Shown: positions 26,744 through 34,905, numbered from the stretch's first letter. The stretch: 35,577 nt of DNA from Desulfobacula sp. (GCF_030611305.1 NZ_JAUWQB010000032.1:1-35577); one strand, 5' to 3'. The notes: generated from the sequence alone by a model not told the origin. Program-made: numbers and translations.

Positions 26744-27874
26744 ATGTTCGGAACCATCCTAATTTCAGTCTGCACCTTCATGCATGTCTATGTTTTCTGT
26801 AGAGCATCCTCCGTACCGTTTGTGGAGCGGTACATACCCCGAAAGATATTTATCGCCACAGGCGTGATCCTCTGGGCCATTTTTTTCTTTGGTCGTATCA
26901 TAGGACACAGCAGAACGGGAATTCTGGCTGGCGTCCTTGAATTTCTCGGAATGAACTGGATGGCGGTTTTATTCCTGACTTTTATTCCTCTTCTTTTGAT
27001 AGATCTCATCACCTTTTTTGGTTTTGTCATGCCCCGGTTATCATCCTATCTGCGAGGTTTTGCCTTGTTAATTGGGATGCTACTCTCGCTGATCGCACTT
27101 TTTCAGGGTCTTAGGCCGCCAGTAGTAGAAAAATACGAGGTGAGTCTTCCCGGCTTACCTGATGCTCTGGATGGAACAGTGATCATTGCTCTGTCTGATA
27201 TGCATCTGGGTTCACAGCTCGGCGAGAGTTGGCTGGCAGCGCGGATCGCCCAGGTAAAGGCACACCAGCCCGATTTTGTGGTTTTGCTTGGTGATATTTT
27301 TGAAGGGCATGGTCCTCCTGAAGACCAGTTGATTGACACATTTAAGCAACTCTCCGCATCTTATGGGTGCTGGGCTGTCCCTGGTAATCATGAATCTTAC
27401 GGGAGAAATAAAATAGGCTTGTTTGAAGCAGCAGGTTTCACGTTGCTGAACAACGCATGGACCGAAGTGAGGCCGGGTCTTATCCTGGCAGGCGTTGAGG
27501 ATCTCACGACCAGACGCCGAAACGGTCAAAGCGGCGATCCCATCTCGCAAGCGCTCGCAGGTCGTCCTCCCGGTGCTACAATTCTCCTTTCACATACGCC
27601 GTGGCAGGCTGAAAAGGCAGCTAAAGCGGGTGTAGGGCTGATGCTCAGTGGTCATACCCATGGGGGACAGATCTGGCCATTCGGCTATTTGGTCCAAAAA
27701 CTATACCCCCTTCTGGACGGGCGTTACGAGGTGGATGGTATGACAGCTATCATTTGCAGAGGTACGGGAACATGGGGGCCACGCATGCGACTCTGGCATC
27801 CCAGTCAGATTCTCCATGTGACACTGCGAGGACAAAGGGAAAAGAATTTGCTTAAAGACATGCTTAGACAGTGA
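26744..27874 (+). CDS. Membrane-anchored calcineurin-like metallophosphoesterase
   Basis: 376 residues. About four hydrophobic segments fill residues 1-125; the calcineurin-like phosphoesterase domain follows (about 130-370). Metal-ligand motifs in order: LSDMHLG (Asp152, His154), LLGDIFEG, VPGNHESYG, LLSHTPW and LSGHTHGGQIWPFG. This resembles the YkuE/YaeI type of membrane phosphodiesterase, whose reported substrates include lipid-linked phosphates; the substrate here is unknown. I choose the ATG at 26744, with TGGAGA just upstream, over the TTG at 26726. Codons here are clearly more GC-rich than in neighbouring genes (GCGCTCGCAGGTCGTCCTCC is typical), suggesting acquisition from elsewhere. 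Confidence 0.88.
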   Translation: MFGTILISVCTFMHVYVFCRASSVPFVERYIPRKIFIATGVILWAIFFFGRIIGHSRTGILAGVLEFLGMNWMAVLFLTFIPLLLIDLITFFGFVMPRLSSYLRGFALLIGMLLSLIALFQGLRPPVVEKYEVSLPGLPDALDGTVIIALSDMHLGSQLGESWLAARIAQVKAHQPDFVVLLGDIFEGHGPPEDQLIDTFKQLSASYGCWAVPGNHESYGRNKIGLFEAAGFTLLNNAWTEVRPGLILAGVEDLTTRRRNGQSGDPISQALAGRPPGATILLSHTPWQAEKAAKAGVGLMLSGHTHGGQIWPFGYLVQKLYPLLDGRYEVDGMTAIICRGTGTWGPRMRLWHPSQILHVTLRGQREKNLLKDMLRQ

Positions 27875-27913
27875 AAGCGGATGCGCTGTTTTTGTAAATG
27901 CCAAAGGCACTGG

Positions 27914-27965
27914 AGGTACGAACTACCTTAATTGTTTGTTTTGAGGGTGTCTACAATATCCTCAA
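27914..27965 (+). terminator. Weak hairpins after the metallophosphoesterase gene
   Basis: AGGTA (27914-27918) pairs with TACCT (27924-27928) and is followed by a T-rich run. A second stem, TTGAGG (27941-27946) with CCTCAA (27960-27965), precedes another T-rich stretch. Either could end the upstream transcript; both stems are short. Confidence 0.3.
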
Positions 27966-28033
27966 CCATTTTTATTTATTTTCAAAACATGATACGTACA
28001 CCGTAAGTTTTATTTGGCAGCTATAGGTTTTAT

Positions 28034-29725
28034 ATGAATATATCGAAGATTGTTCTGGTGCAACCACCCATAGAAGATTTTTATCTGACAAAAAAGAGAA
28101 CCATTCCCTACGGACTTGCATCCATTGCCGCCTCCCTTATAGCCAACGGATTTGATGTTGAAATACTGGATTGTCTTGCAAACCATAAATCTAAGAAAAT
28201 TAAATTGCCTAAAGAATTTTTTTTCCTAAAATCCTTTTACGGCAAAAAAGATATGTCTGCTTTTTCTCTTTTCCACGCTTTCAGGCATTTTGGATACAGC
28301 TATGAATATGTTGGAACAAAAATCAGGGAAAAAGAACCGTTTATCGTTGGAATTTCCTCTCTTTTTACCGCATATTCAAACGAGTCCATAAAAACTGCCA
28401 TAACTATAAAAAAATTTTACCCAAAATGTAAAATTGTATTGGGAGGCCATCACCCCACCTTTTTCCCTGAAAAAGTACTGGAATGTGATGCCATTGATTT
28501 TGTGCTCCGGGGAGAGGGAGAGATCAGTATGACCGATCTTTGTGAAGCATTGAAAAATGACACCGATCTAAAGCAGGTCCCGGGAATTGCCTTTAGAGAA
28601 AAGGATGCGTATTTTATTTCAGATTCTGCCTGGATACCGGATTTATCTGCTATCCCCATACCGGAAAACCGGCTTATAAATCATGGCTTCTACCAGAGAA
28701 AAAACCGGGCCGCAACCACTATCGTAGCCAGCAGGGGCTGCCCCATGCAATGCTCCTATTGTTCTGTTTCTGCCTCATCCGCCCATGCCCCGTTCAGGCA
28801 GCGGTCTGTTGGGAGTATCCTGGATGAAATTAAAGCGCAGGCCAAAGACGTTGATGTCGGCTTTATTGACTTTGAAGATGAAAATCTTTGTTTAAACAAG
28901 AAATGGTTTATAAAACTTTTTTCAAAAATAAAATCTTATTTTAAAGATAAAAATGTTGAGCTGCGCGCCATGAATGGTCTTTACCCGCCGGCCATAGATG
29001 AAGAGATTGTCTCCTTAATGACAGATTGCGGGTTTAAAACACTCAATCTGTCATTGGGGTCAACCTCAAAAACCCAGCTTGCAGAATTCAACCGACCTGA
29101 TGTCAGAAAAGCCTTTGACAAAGCACTTGATCTTTCACAAAAATATGGCCTTGAAGCGGTTTCATACATAATTGCCGCAGCACCCAATCAGACGGCAGAA
29201 AGTTCGTTAAAGGATCTTTTATATCTTGCTCAAAAAAGAACCCTTGTGGGCCTGTCCATCTTTTATCCGGCTCCAGGCAGCCTTGATTATGAGCTTTGTA
29301 AAAACAATAAGATTTTACCTGATAATTTCAGCCTGATGCGATCTAGTGCCCTTCCGTTGGATGATACAACAACAAGAATTGAAGCGGCTACCCTGTTAAG
29401 GCTTTCCCGCATTCTTAACTTTATGAAACATCTCATGGATTCAGAAGGAACCCTGCCGGAATTAAAACCCTTTTACAGCCTGAAAAATCCTGAAACAATA
29501 AACCGGAAACTCCTGTCCAAAATACTATTACAATGGTTTTTGTATGACGGAAAGATCCGGGGTATCCATCCCAATGGAGAGATCTATATTCATCTGGCCG
29601 ATATACATCTGACACAAACCTTTATCAACCAAATAAAAAACATCCGGATACAAGGTGTGAAACCACAAATTAATCCAATTGCAAAGGGCAATAAAACCTG
29701 TAATTTCATATGTAAAAAAGCATAA
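28034..29725 (+). CDS. B12-binding-domain radical SAM protein
   Basis: 563 residues. The N-terminus (about 1-190) is a cobalamin-binding-like Rossmann domain (VLVQPP, YGLASIAASLIANGFDVEILD, GGHHPTFFPE, RGEGE), the layout of class B radical SAM proteins. The radical SAM barrel starts near 225 with SRGCPMQCSYCS; Cys236, Cys240 and Cys243 bind the [4Fe-4S] cluster. The conserved GFIDFEDENL and MNGLYPP segments follow. The C-terminal 150 residues are family-specific. Members include methyltransferases and ring-forming enzymes such as BchE; the substrate here is not predictable. ATG at 28034 has a weak TAGG upstream. The hydrolase gene 20 bp downstream is almost certainly in the same operon. Confidence 0.9.
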   Translation: MNISKIVLVQPPIEDFYLTKKRTIPYGLASIAASLIANGFDVEILDCLANHKSKKIKLPKEFFFLKSFYGKKDMSAFSLFHAFRHFGYSYEYVGTKIREKEPFIVGISSLFTAYSNESIKTAITIKKFYPKCKIVLGGHHPTFFPEKVLECDAIDFVLRGEGEISMTDLCEALKNDTDLKQVPGIAFREKDAYFISDSAWIPDLSAIPIPENRLINHGFYQRKNRAATTIVASRGCPMQCSYCSVSASSAHAPFRQRSVGSILDEIKAQAKDVDVGFIDFEDENLCLNKKWFIKLFSKIKSYFKDKNVELRAMNGLYPPAIDEEIVSLMTDCGFKTLNLSLGSTSKTQLAEFNRPDVRKAFDKALDLSQKYGLEAVSYIIAAAPNQTAESSLKDLLYLAQKRTLVGLSIFYPAPGSLDYELCKNNKILPDNFSLMRSSALPLDDTTTRIEAATLLRLSRILNFMKHLMDSEGTLPELKPFYSLKNPETINRKLLSKILLQWFLYDGKIRGIHPNGEIYIHLADIHLTQTFINQIKNIRIQGVKPQINPIAKGNKTCNFICKKA

Positions 29726-29745
29726 TACTACAAGGAGAAAGGAAG

Positions 29746-30735
29746 ATGAATTATAGAATATCACCTCTTTGGTGGCCTTTTTTGGCCATATCTTCACCCG
29801 TAATTGCACCCTGGTTGTATGTCAAAAACCAAAAATTTAAAAAAAACAGACTCAAGGCTGAAACACAAAATCGGAAAAGGATAAAACAAGCAAACCTGCT
29901 TGATCTGCCGGAACTCGATTTTCTTGAACTGACAGTGCTTGTGGAATGGTCTGCGAAAAAAGGTTTTTTAGGAGACGCCGGCGTCTCCTATCTTTTTAAA
30001 ACAGATAAAGGCACACTTCTTTTTGATGTCGGTTTTGGACCGACGCGACCAGCTTTTTACCATAATGCGGGCAAACTCAAATTCCATATGGATCAAGCAG
30101 ATGCACTTGTTATCTCCCATCTTCACTGCGACCATATGGGAGGAATGGCAGCGCAACGGAACCGACAGGTGTCTATTCCGGAACAATTGATGCCGTCAAG
30201 CCCCATACCCTGTTTTCTTCCGGATGCTGCTCAAGCTTCCGGTTTTGACACACAGGTCATAAACAAACCTGAAGTGTTGCCATCAGGAATTGCCACAACA
30301 GGTCCATTGGCCCGAAGCCTGTTTTTATTCGGTCTTACAGAAGAACAGGCGCTGATTGCAAGAGTCAAAGACAAAGGGCTTGTTGTCTTTACCGGCTGTG
30401 GTCATCCCACCATAGAAGTAATATTAAAAATGGTAGGCCAACTGTTCCATGAACCGATCTATGCCATTGGCGGCGGACTTCATTTTCCAATCTCTGATGG
30501 AAGAGGCAATCGAATAGGTATTCGATTTCAAACCATCATCGGAACCGGCAAACCGCCCTGGAAGAGAATTGCCGATAGTGATCTTGATAAAACGATAACG
30601 GCTATTAATAAAACGGGTCCAAAACAGGTTTTTTTGTCCGGGCATGACACTTGCGACCATTCTCTTGACCGGATGACAAGACAATTGGAAGCCGACACAA
30701 AAATATTGACTGCAGGAGAAACGTATATGTTCTAA
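29746..30735 (+). CDS. Membrane-anchored metallo-beta-lactamase-fold hydrolase (COG1237-like)
   Basis: 329 residues. The N-terminus has one hydrophobic anchor (about 7-26, PLWWPFLAISSPVIAPWLYV) and a basic linker. The MBL fold follows from about 60: LLFDVGFGPT, the metal motif HLHCDH (His125, His127, Asp129, His130), FTGCGHPTIEV, and LSGHDTCDH near the C-terminus. The arrangement resembles COG1237 proteins, annotated as dihydropterin-ribofuranosylaminobenzene phosphate synthases; that reaction is doubtful here without pterin genes nearby. ATG at 29746 follows AAGGAGAAAGGAAG, a strong Shine-Dalgarno sequence. It is coupled closely to the radical SAM gene, so the two probably act in one pathway. 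Confidence 0.85.
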   Translation: MNYRISPLWWPFLAISSPVIAPWLYVKNQKFKKNRLKAETQNRKRIKQANLLDLPELDFLELTVLVEWSAKKGFLGDAGVSYLFKTDKGTLLFDVGFGPTRPAFYHNAGKLKFHMDQADALVISHLHCDHMGGMAAQRNRQVSIPEQLMPSSPIPCFLPDAAQASGFDTQVINKPEVLPSGIATTGPLARSLFLFGLTEEQALIARVKDKGLVVFTGCGHPTIEVILKMVGQLFHEPIYAIGGGLHFPISDGRGNRIGIRFQTIIGTGKPPWKRIADSDLDKTITAINKTGPKQVFLSGHDTCDHSLDRMTRQLEADTKILTAGETYMF

Positions 30736-31135
30736 CCACCAAGGGCACTGATCATGTGCTTGCCATAAGACGATCGGGTTCAATAATACTGCCATGGGTG
30801 TCCTTTTTGATCGCCAGAGAGCCTGGGATTGGAAAGGTATGTTCGAGAAAATTTCCAGTAATACTGATATTATTATCGTTTGGTATAATAATAAAAGCAA
30901 ATTGTATTGCCCTGGCAAACCGTGATTTCAGAATCGAAACAAAAAAGTGCAAACTTGCAACCGTGAGCAATGTATTGAATTTTCTTTAGGCCCAAACAGC
31001 TCATAACTTATTAGAATTAAAGCAAATAAATTGCAGTTAATCAATTTATTTGCTTTGGCACATGGTTTGCAACATAGATTATTCGCTTAAAAAATAAGCC
31101 AACTGAATGAAAAATGAAACTTAAAGGAGAACCAC
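30736..31135. other. 400-bp intergenic region upstream of metF
   Basis: No gene here convinces me. Overlapping ORFs of about 75 codons run on both strands (30756-30989 plus, 30752-30970 minus); the minus-strand one reads fairly protein-like (for example GSLAIKKDTHGSIIEPDRLM) and could be a decayed gene end. The region also contains the 15-bp hairpin at 31019-31056 and a small dyad, GCTTA/TAAGC (31085-31099), close to the metF start. Confidence 0.4.
31019..31056. terminator. Perfect 15-bp AT-rich hairpin (possible bidirectional terminator)
   Basis: AAAGCAAATAAATTG (31019-31033) and CAATTTATTTGCTTT (31042-31056) are exact reverse complements with an 8-nt loop. A perfect 15-bp stem is well beyond chance even in AT-rich DNA. 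It lies 283 bp after the hydrolase stop and 80 bp before metF, so it could insulate metF from upstream transcription. Confidence 0.6.
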
Positions 31136-32020
31136 ATGCGTGTTACAGATCTTTATAAAACTAAAGAACCGGTAATTTCCATGGAATTTTTTCCGCCCCG
31201 GAATCAGATAGCAGCAGATAAGTTCAGTGAGACGGTTGATGTATTATCAGCGCTTCATCCGGACTACTTTTCCGTTACATTCGGTGCCGGCGGTTCAACC
31301 CGGGATGGATCATATCAGGCGGTCAAGGAGTTGCTGATCAAAAAACAACTTCCGACTGTTGCTTATATCGCGGGTTTTGGATTGGGGCCGGATGACATCA
31401 GACCTGTGCTGGATGCCTATGAGAAATTGGGCATAGAAACCATTTTTGTCATCAGAGGGGATCAACCAACAACCGATGGATTTGAGAGTCATCCAGACAG
31501 TTTTTCGTATGCCTCTGAATTGATTTCATATATCAAATCCCATTATGATTTTACGCTCGGCTGTGCAGGATATCCAGAGGGGCATATCGAATCCAAAGAT
31601 ATTGAAACGGATATCAAACACCTGAAAGAAAAAGTGGATGCCGGGGCAGAGTATATCGTGACTCAATACTTTTATGATAATCAATATTTTTTTGATTTTG
31701 TGAGCAAATGCAAAAAAGAAGGAATTGAGGTGCCCATTATCCCTGGGATAATGCCGATTTATACGATTAAAATGACCCGAATGCTGTCTAAAGTATGTGG
31801 TTCCAGCATCCCGGCCGGACTGGAAAAAAAATTAAAGGCGATTGATCCGGAGGATAAAGATACCATATTGAAACTGGGAATAGATGTTGCAGTTGATCAA
31901 TGCAGGGGATTACTGGAAAAAGGTGTTGCCGGGCTGCATTTATATACAATGGACCGCTCAAAAACAACCGTTGAAATCCTTCGGCAGCTCAGTCAGGAAA
32001 AGTGCCTGTCATTAGGATGA
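31136..32020 (+). CDS. metF: Methylenetetrahydrofolate reductase
   Basis: Interconverts 5,10-methylene- and 5-methyl-tetrahydrofolate, for methionine synthesis and, in many Desulfobacterota, the methyl branch of the reductive acetyl-CoA pathway. 294 residues, the classical MetF size, TIM barrel with FAD. Glu17 in SMEFFPPR is the general acid; SVTFGAGGSTRDG, RGDQP (107-111), GCAGYPEGH and TQYFYDN are the flavin- and folate-site motifs. ATG at 31136 follows AAAGGAGAACCAC. There is no metV-like partner; the next gene, 30 bp downstream, is a CGGC protein, which may be cotranscribed. Confidence 0.96.
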   Translation: MRVTDLYKTKEPVISMEFFPPRNQIAADKFSETVDVLSALHPDYFSVTFGAGGSTRDGSYQAVKELLIKKQLPTVAYIAGFGLGPDDIRPVLDAYEKLGIETIFVIRGDQPTTDGFESHPDSFSYASELISYIKSHYDFTLGCAGYPEGHIESKDIETDIKHLKEKVDAGAEYIVTQYFYDNQYFFDFVSKCKKEGIEVPIIPGIMPIYTIKMTRMLSKVCGSSIPAGLEKKLKAIDPEDKDTILKLGIDVAVDQCRGLLEKGVAGLHLYTMDRSKTTVEILRQLSQEKCLSLG

Positions 32021-32050
32021 TACCCAGTGCCCGTATGGGTGGGAGGAAAA

Positions 32051-32488
32051 ATGAAAAAAATTGGCATAATAATTTGTGATCGTTATCATACCTGCGCAGG
32101 TGGGAAATGTCTTCGAGCCATGCGTAATCGTGAAGGTGGTTTTGCCCTGTACAAGGAAGAGGAAGTCGAGATGGTCGGGTATACGACTTGTGGAGGCTGC
32201 CCGGGTGGAAACATAGAGTACGCCCCCGCAGAGATGAAAAAGAATGGCGCAGATGTCATCCATTTGGCCACAGGGTTGGTGGTCGGCTATCCACCTTGCA
32301 CACGGCTGAAAACATTTTGTGAATTCATCCCTGCTAAATACGGGCTGGACGTGGTTATTGGAACCCATCCAATTCCACAAAACTATTACTTGATCCACAA
32401 GGGTTTAGGGACCTGGCAGTCTGATCGATGGCAACGTCGTATAGGGCACGTTTTGGCTAATGAAGAAATACGATTGGCATATGATTGA
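32051..32488 (+). CDS. CGGC-domain protein
   Basis: 145 residues from ATG 32051, behind GGGAGGAAAA; an upstream in-frame start (32027) lacks a ribosome-binding site. It belongs to the CGGC family (Pfam CGGC type): KKIGIIICDRYHTCAGGKC near the start (Cys9, Cys15, Cys20), TTCGGCPGGN (Cys47, Cys50), then GYPPCTRLKTFC (Cys83, Cys90) and the late GTHPIP motif. Seven or so cysteines suggest metal or Fe-S binding. The biochemical role of the family is not established as far as I know. Its position 30 bp after metF suggests a shared transcript and perhaps a redox or metal role linked to folate metabolism; that is inference. Confidence 0.85.
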   Translation: MKKIGIIICDRYHTCAGGKCLRAMRNREGGFALYKEEEVEMVGYTTCGGCPGGNIEYAPAEMKKNGADVIHLATGLVVGYPPCTRLKTFCEFIPAKYGLDVVIGTHPIPQNYYLIHKGLGTWQSDRWQRRIGHVLANEEIRLAYD

Positions 32489-32529
32489 TACACTTTGAAA
32501 TAAAGGTATGCGATAGCACGCAACGAAGA

Positions 32530-32541
32530 GAAATGCATTTC
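32530..32541. repeat. 12-bp perfect palindrome upstream of the broken cyclase gene
   Basis: GAAATGCATTTC is self-complementary. It lies in the 196-bp stretch between the CGGC gene and the diguanylate cyclase remnant, which otherwise holds nothing recognisable. It could be an operator; chance is possible. Confidence 0.3.
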
Positions 32542-32684
32542 ATTGAAAGCCGGCGCTCTCTCGCTTAATTGAAGAGGTTTTATTCCGGTTGAAAGTTGCG
32601 TTGAGCGCTGCCTTTCAAATATATTGAGGTCAACAATCCATTTAATTTTGCTTTCTCCAGTAGAATCATTTTCTGAAAATTTAT

Positions 32685-33828
32685 TTGTCTTGCACCACAA
32701 ATTATAGTACGTTGATTTTTACGGTATCCAGATCTGAGACTGTCAGAGATGCAGAGAAACAGACCGAAGATATCGCTAACCACATTAGTTCACTTATTGT
32801 TGAACATCAGAAAACAGTAAAGGCGCTTGCCAGGCATAATGAAATTTCAAACCACCTAATCAAAAAAGATTCACACACACTTTCAAAAGCAAACTCCATA
32901 CTTGATCTGTTTCATCAATCCTTTGATCTCGATGTTTGTTATTTGATGGACAGGAGCGGGGAAGTTGTAGCAACCTCCAATCGTAATGACCCTAAAAGTT
33001 TTGCAGGTAAAAATTATTCTTTCAGGCAATATTTTTTGGATTCAGTTAATGGCAGTGCATCCGTTTACATGGCCCTGGTCTGGAATAGAAAAGGAAGGGG
33101 ATGAATATGCTATTGATAAGTCCGGCAATAAATATCATCTTCATGAGGCAGCAATCAGAAATTACAGTGGCTGGAAGGTGCTTTATCTGGACAATCACAG
33201 GATTGCTGTTGAAAAAATGTCGGGATCTATATTCAGAACAGCAGGGTATGTGGTTATCGGTTTTATTCTGACTATGGTTGTATCGGTTTTTATGCTCTAT
33301 AAAAAGGCCTCTGAAGGGATTAGCGAGCGGCAGGAGCTTGAAAAAAGACTGCGGGACATCTCCATAACAGATGAACTGACGGAGCTGTATAACAGACGGG
33401 GTTTTTTCAGGCCGGCTCTTCATCAATACCATATAGCACACAGAGACAAGATACCTATGCGTTTATATTACATGGACATTGATAACCTGAAATATATAAA
33501 TGACAGATATGGTCATCAGGAGGGTGATGTTGCCATCTCGGATACAGCCAGGATATTGAAAGAAACTTTTCGTAAATCGGATATTCTTGCGCGGCTGGGA
33601 GGAGACGAATTTTCGGCCCTGATAAAGAGTACTGAAGAAATCGATATAAGCACCCGCATTCAGAAGAAAATAGATACTTATAATCGCGGTGAAGATAAGC
33701 CGTTTACATTGAGCATTAGTGTCGGAGAACTATCTTATGACCATGAAAAGCCGATGGATTTTGATGATTTTGTTAGTATGGCTGATGCGTTAATGTATGA
33801 GAAGAAAAAGGAAAAGAAAAGAAACTAA
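32685..33828 (+). pseudogene. Membrane diguanylate cyclase (Cache-GGDEF) broken by internal deletion and frameshift
   Basis: Two overlapping frames together encode one sensor cyclase. Frame 1 (to 33104) gives the start of an extracytoplasmic Cache domain (SETVRDAEKQTEDIANHISS ... FRQYFLDSVNGSASVYMAL), then runs into a stop. Frame 2 takes over at about 33070 with WPWSGIEKEGDEYAIDKSGN, the end of the Cache domain, then a transmembrane helix (GYVVIGFILTMVVSVFMLY) and a complete GGDEF domain to 33828. The active site GGDEF is at 33598-33612 and the inhibitory RxxD (RKSD) lies five residues before it. Compared with intact relatives, the middle of the Cache domain (roughly 80 residues) is missing at the junction. 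The 5' end also lacks the first membrane helix: a TAG lies at 32661-32663 and the only starts are TTG. Probably inactive as a sensor. Confidence 0.82.
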
Positions 33829-33919
33829 ATGGACCCACATTTGGCAAAGGAATCAGCTCGGGGCCGGACATGTTTCAAAAAGAAGGAATACAATTGCATT
33901 CAGCAGATGGCGAGAATCA

Positions 33920-33934
33920 CGGTCAAATTGACCG
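33920..33934. terminator. Palindrome between convergent genes, possible terminator
   Basis: CGGTCAAATTGACCG is a perfect 7+1+7 palindrome followed by GGCTGTTTTTG, lying in the 123-bp convergent gap after the cyclase pseudogene. As RNA it could form a 5-bp stem with a 5-nt loop before a short U run. Confidence 0.35.
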
Positions 33935-33951
33935 GGCTGTTTTTGCTCCTG

Positions 33952-34326
33952 CTATGGTTTGCATATACCGCAAGGTTTATATCCTTCCAGAAGAGCTTCT
34001 TCTCTGGTGTTGAATACCGCAGTGCATTTTTTACTTTTTGAATACTGACAATCGAGACTGTGAAAAACATGTGAGCCCGTATTGCCCAATAAATTGGGAA
34101 TGTCATCAGTGGGTTTGTCTGTAATGGCGCTATTATTCCAACAGTCTGTCGCCTCTCCGCATTCAGGTGGCTTGCTCTCATAGTTAAGATAAATTGTCAG
34201 GCATCCGGCTAATATAAGAATTAACGGTATTATGCCAGCCAGAAGATTTAGAAAAGCTGGGAAGAATGCGAAAAAACAGGATAATCCAAGAATAATTGCT
34301 ATCGATCCACCAATAATTTTTTTCAT
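33952..34326 (-). CDS. Small membrane protein with Ada-like metal-binding C-terminus
   Basis: 124 residues. Two adjacent hydrophobic helices cover about 3-48. After a linker, the C-terminal 45 residues (NTGSHVFHSLDCQYSKSKK ... EGYKPCGICKP) resemble the zinc-binding domain of Ada and related proteins: a first Cys after FHSLD and a final CGIC pair, with the GYKPC turn. In Ada the zinc-held Cys accepts methyl groups; stand-alone copies like this usually have no known function. ATG at 34326 follows AAAGGAATTTACTT. It is convergent with the cyclase pseudogene and divergent from the small genes at 34642. Confidence 0.75.
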   Translation of the reverse strand: MKKIIGGSIAIILGLSCFFAFFPAFLNLLAGIIPLILILAGCLTIYLNYESKPPECGEATDCWNNSAITDKPTDDIPNLLGNTGSHVFHSLDCQYSKSKKCTAVFNTREEALLEGYKPCGICKP

Positions 34327-34641
34327 AAGTAAATTCCTTTAATTTGAAAATTCTAATAACTTGTGCAGAGTGAATAACTGTTTCTCTTATTGTATGTATT
34401 GTTATTTGAGCAATGTTGTCAAGGAATTGGATTTAGGGTGTCGACCAAGTTACCCGACAGACCTTTCTGGTTTTCATTTATAAAACTCCGTGATTGAAAT
34501 TAATTGTGAAGCTGAACTTGAACAGGATTGCTAAGCAGAGGAGAACTTGTCAATATGATTGTAAAATAGAAACTCTTCTTGCATAGAAATCTTATTATTG
34601 GTATTGAGATGTTTCATTAAACAGATATCGCCGGGATAAAA
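34327..34641. other. 315-bp intergenic region
   Basis: Divergent spacer between the Ada-like gene and the 87-residue ORF. I see no gene or RNA. A possible promoter for the plus-strand gene is TTGCAT (near 34580) with TATTGA 17 bp later. A 29-codon frame from an ATG near 34393 is too short to support. Confidence 0.4.
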
Positions 34642-34905
34642 ATGATGGAACAAGTAGATCCAAAACTTTATGGTCTTTCACCTCGAACCGTATTAATGAA
34701 ATGGGATTCTGAAGAATTTATCCTGGTCATTAACAGGAAAAGCAGAATAATAATGAAGGATGCTCTTACAATTCTAAAAAAAGTTGAAAAGATAAAAGAA
34801 AAAGTTCCAAATGCCTCTGTTGCTTTGGAAACAAACGCCCCGGTTTGCAGTAAATCAATTAAATTTTTGGAAGAGAAGGACGTTGATGTTTTGAAAAGTG
34901 TTTGA
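34642..34905 (+). CDS. Conserved-looking small protein, function unknown
   Basis: 87 residues, no signal peptide or membrane helix. The central part, FILVINRKSRIIMKDALTIL, suggests a beta strand then an amphipathic helix, followed by a Lys-rich helix and the segment ETNAPVCSKSIKFLEE with the only cysteine. The fold looks compact and globular. I do not recognise the family. ATG at 34642 is immediately followed by a second ATG; CCGGGA lies upstream as a weak ribosome-binding site. It is 31 bp before the zinc-ribbon gene, so the two may be cotranscribed. Confidence 0.6.
   Translation: MMEQVDPKLYGLSPRTVLMKWDSEEFILVINRKSRIIMKDALTILKKVEKIKEKVPNASVALETNAPVCSKSIKFLEEKDVDVLKSV

Noticed and set aside
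27875-28033. Cobalamin riboswitch upstream of the B12-type radical SAM gene
   Set aside because: The 159-bp gap is short and I see no conserved B12-box; only weak terminator-like stems.
30424-30918. 164-codon minus-strand ORF over the MBL hydrolase end
   Set aside because: Mostly antisense to the hydrolase; low-complexity protein with no recognisable motif.
30752-30989. Overlapping ORFs on both strands downstream of the hydrolase
   Set aside because: Neither has a good ribosome-binding site or a recognised family, and they cannot both be genes. At most one is a decayed fragment; described as intergenic.
33829-34041. 70-codon plus-strand ORF after the cyclase
   Set aside because: It overlaps the Ada-like gene on the opposite strand, lacks a ribosome-binding site and has no protein-like features.
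34430-34470. Sequence AGGGTGTCGACC as an insertion-sequence end, similar to AGGGTGTCTAC near 27944
   Set aside because: The shared stretch is only 8 bp, with no matching inverted partner or target duplication.
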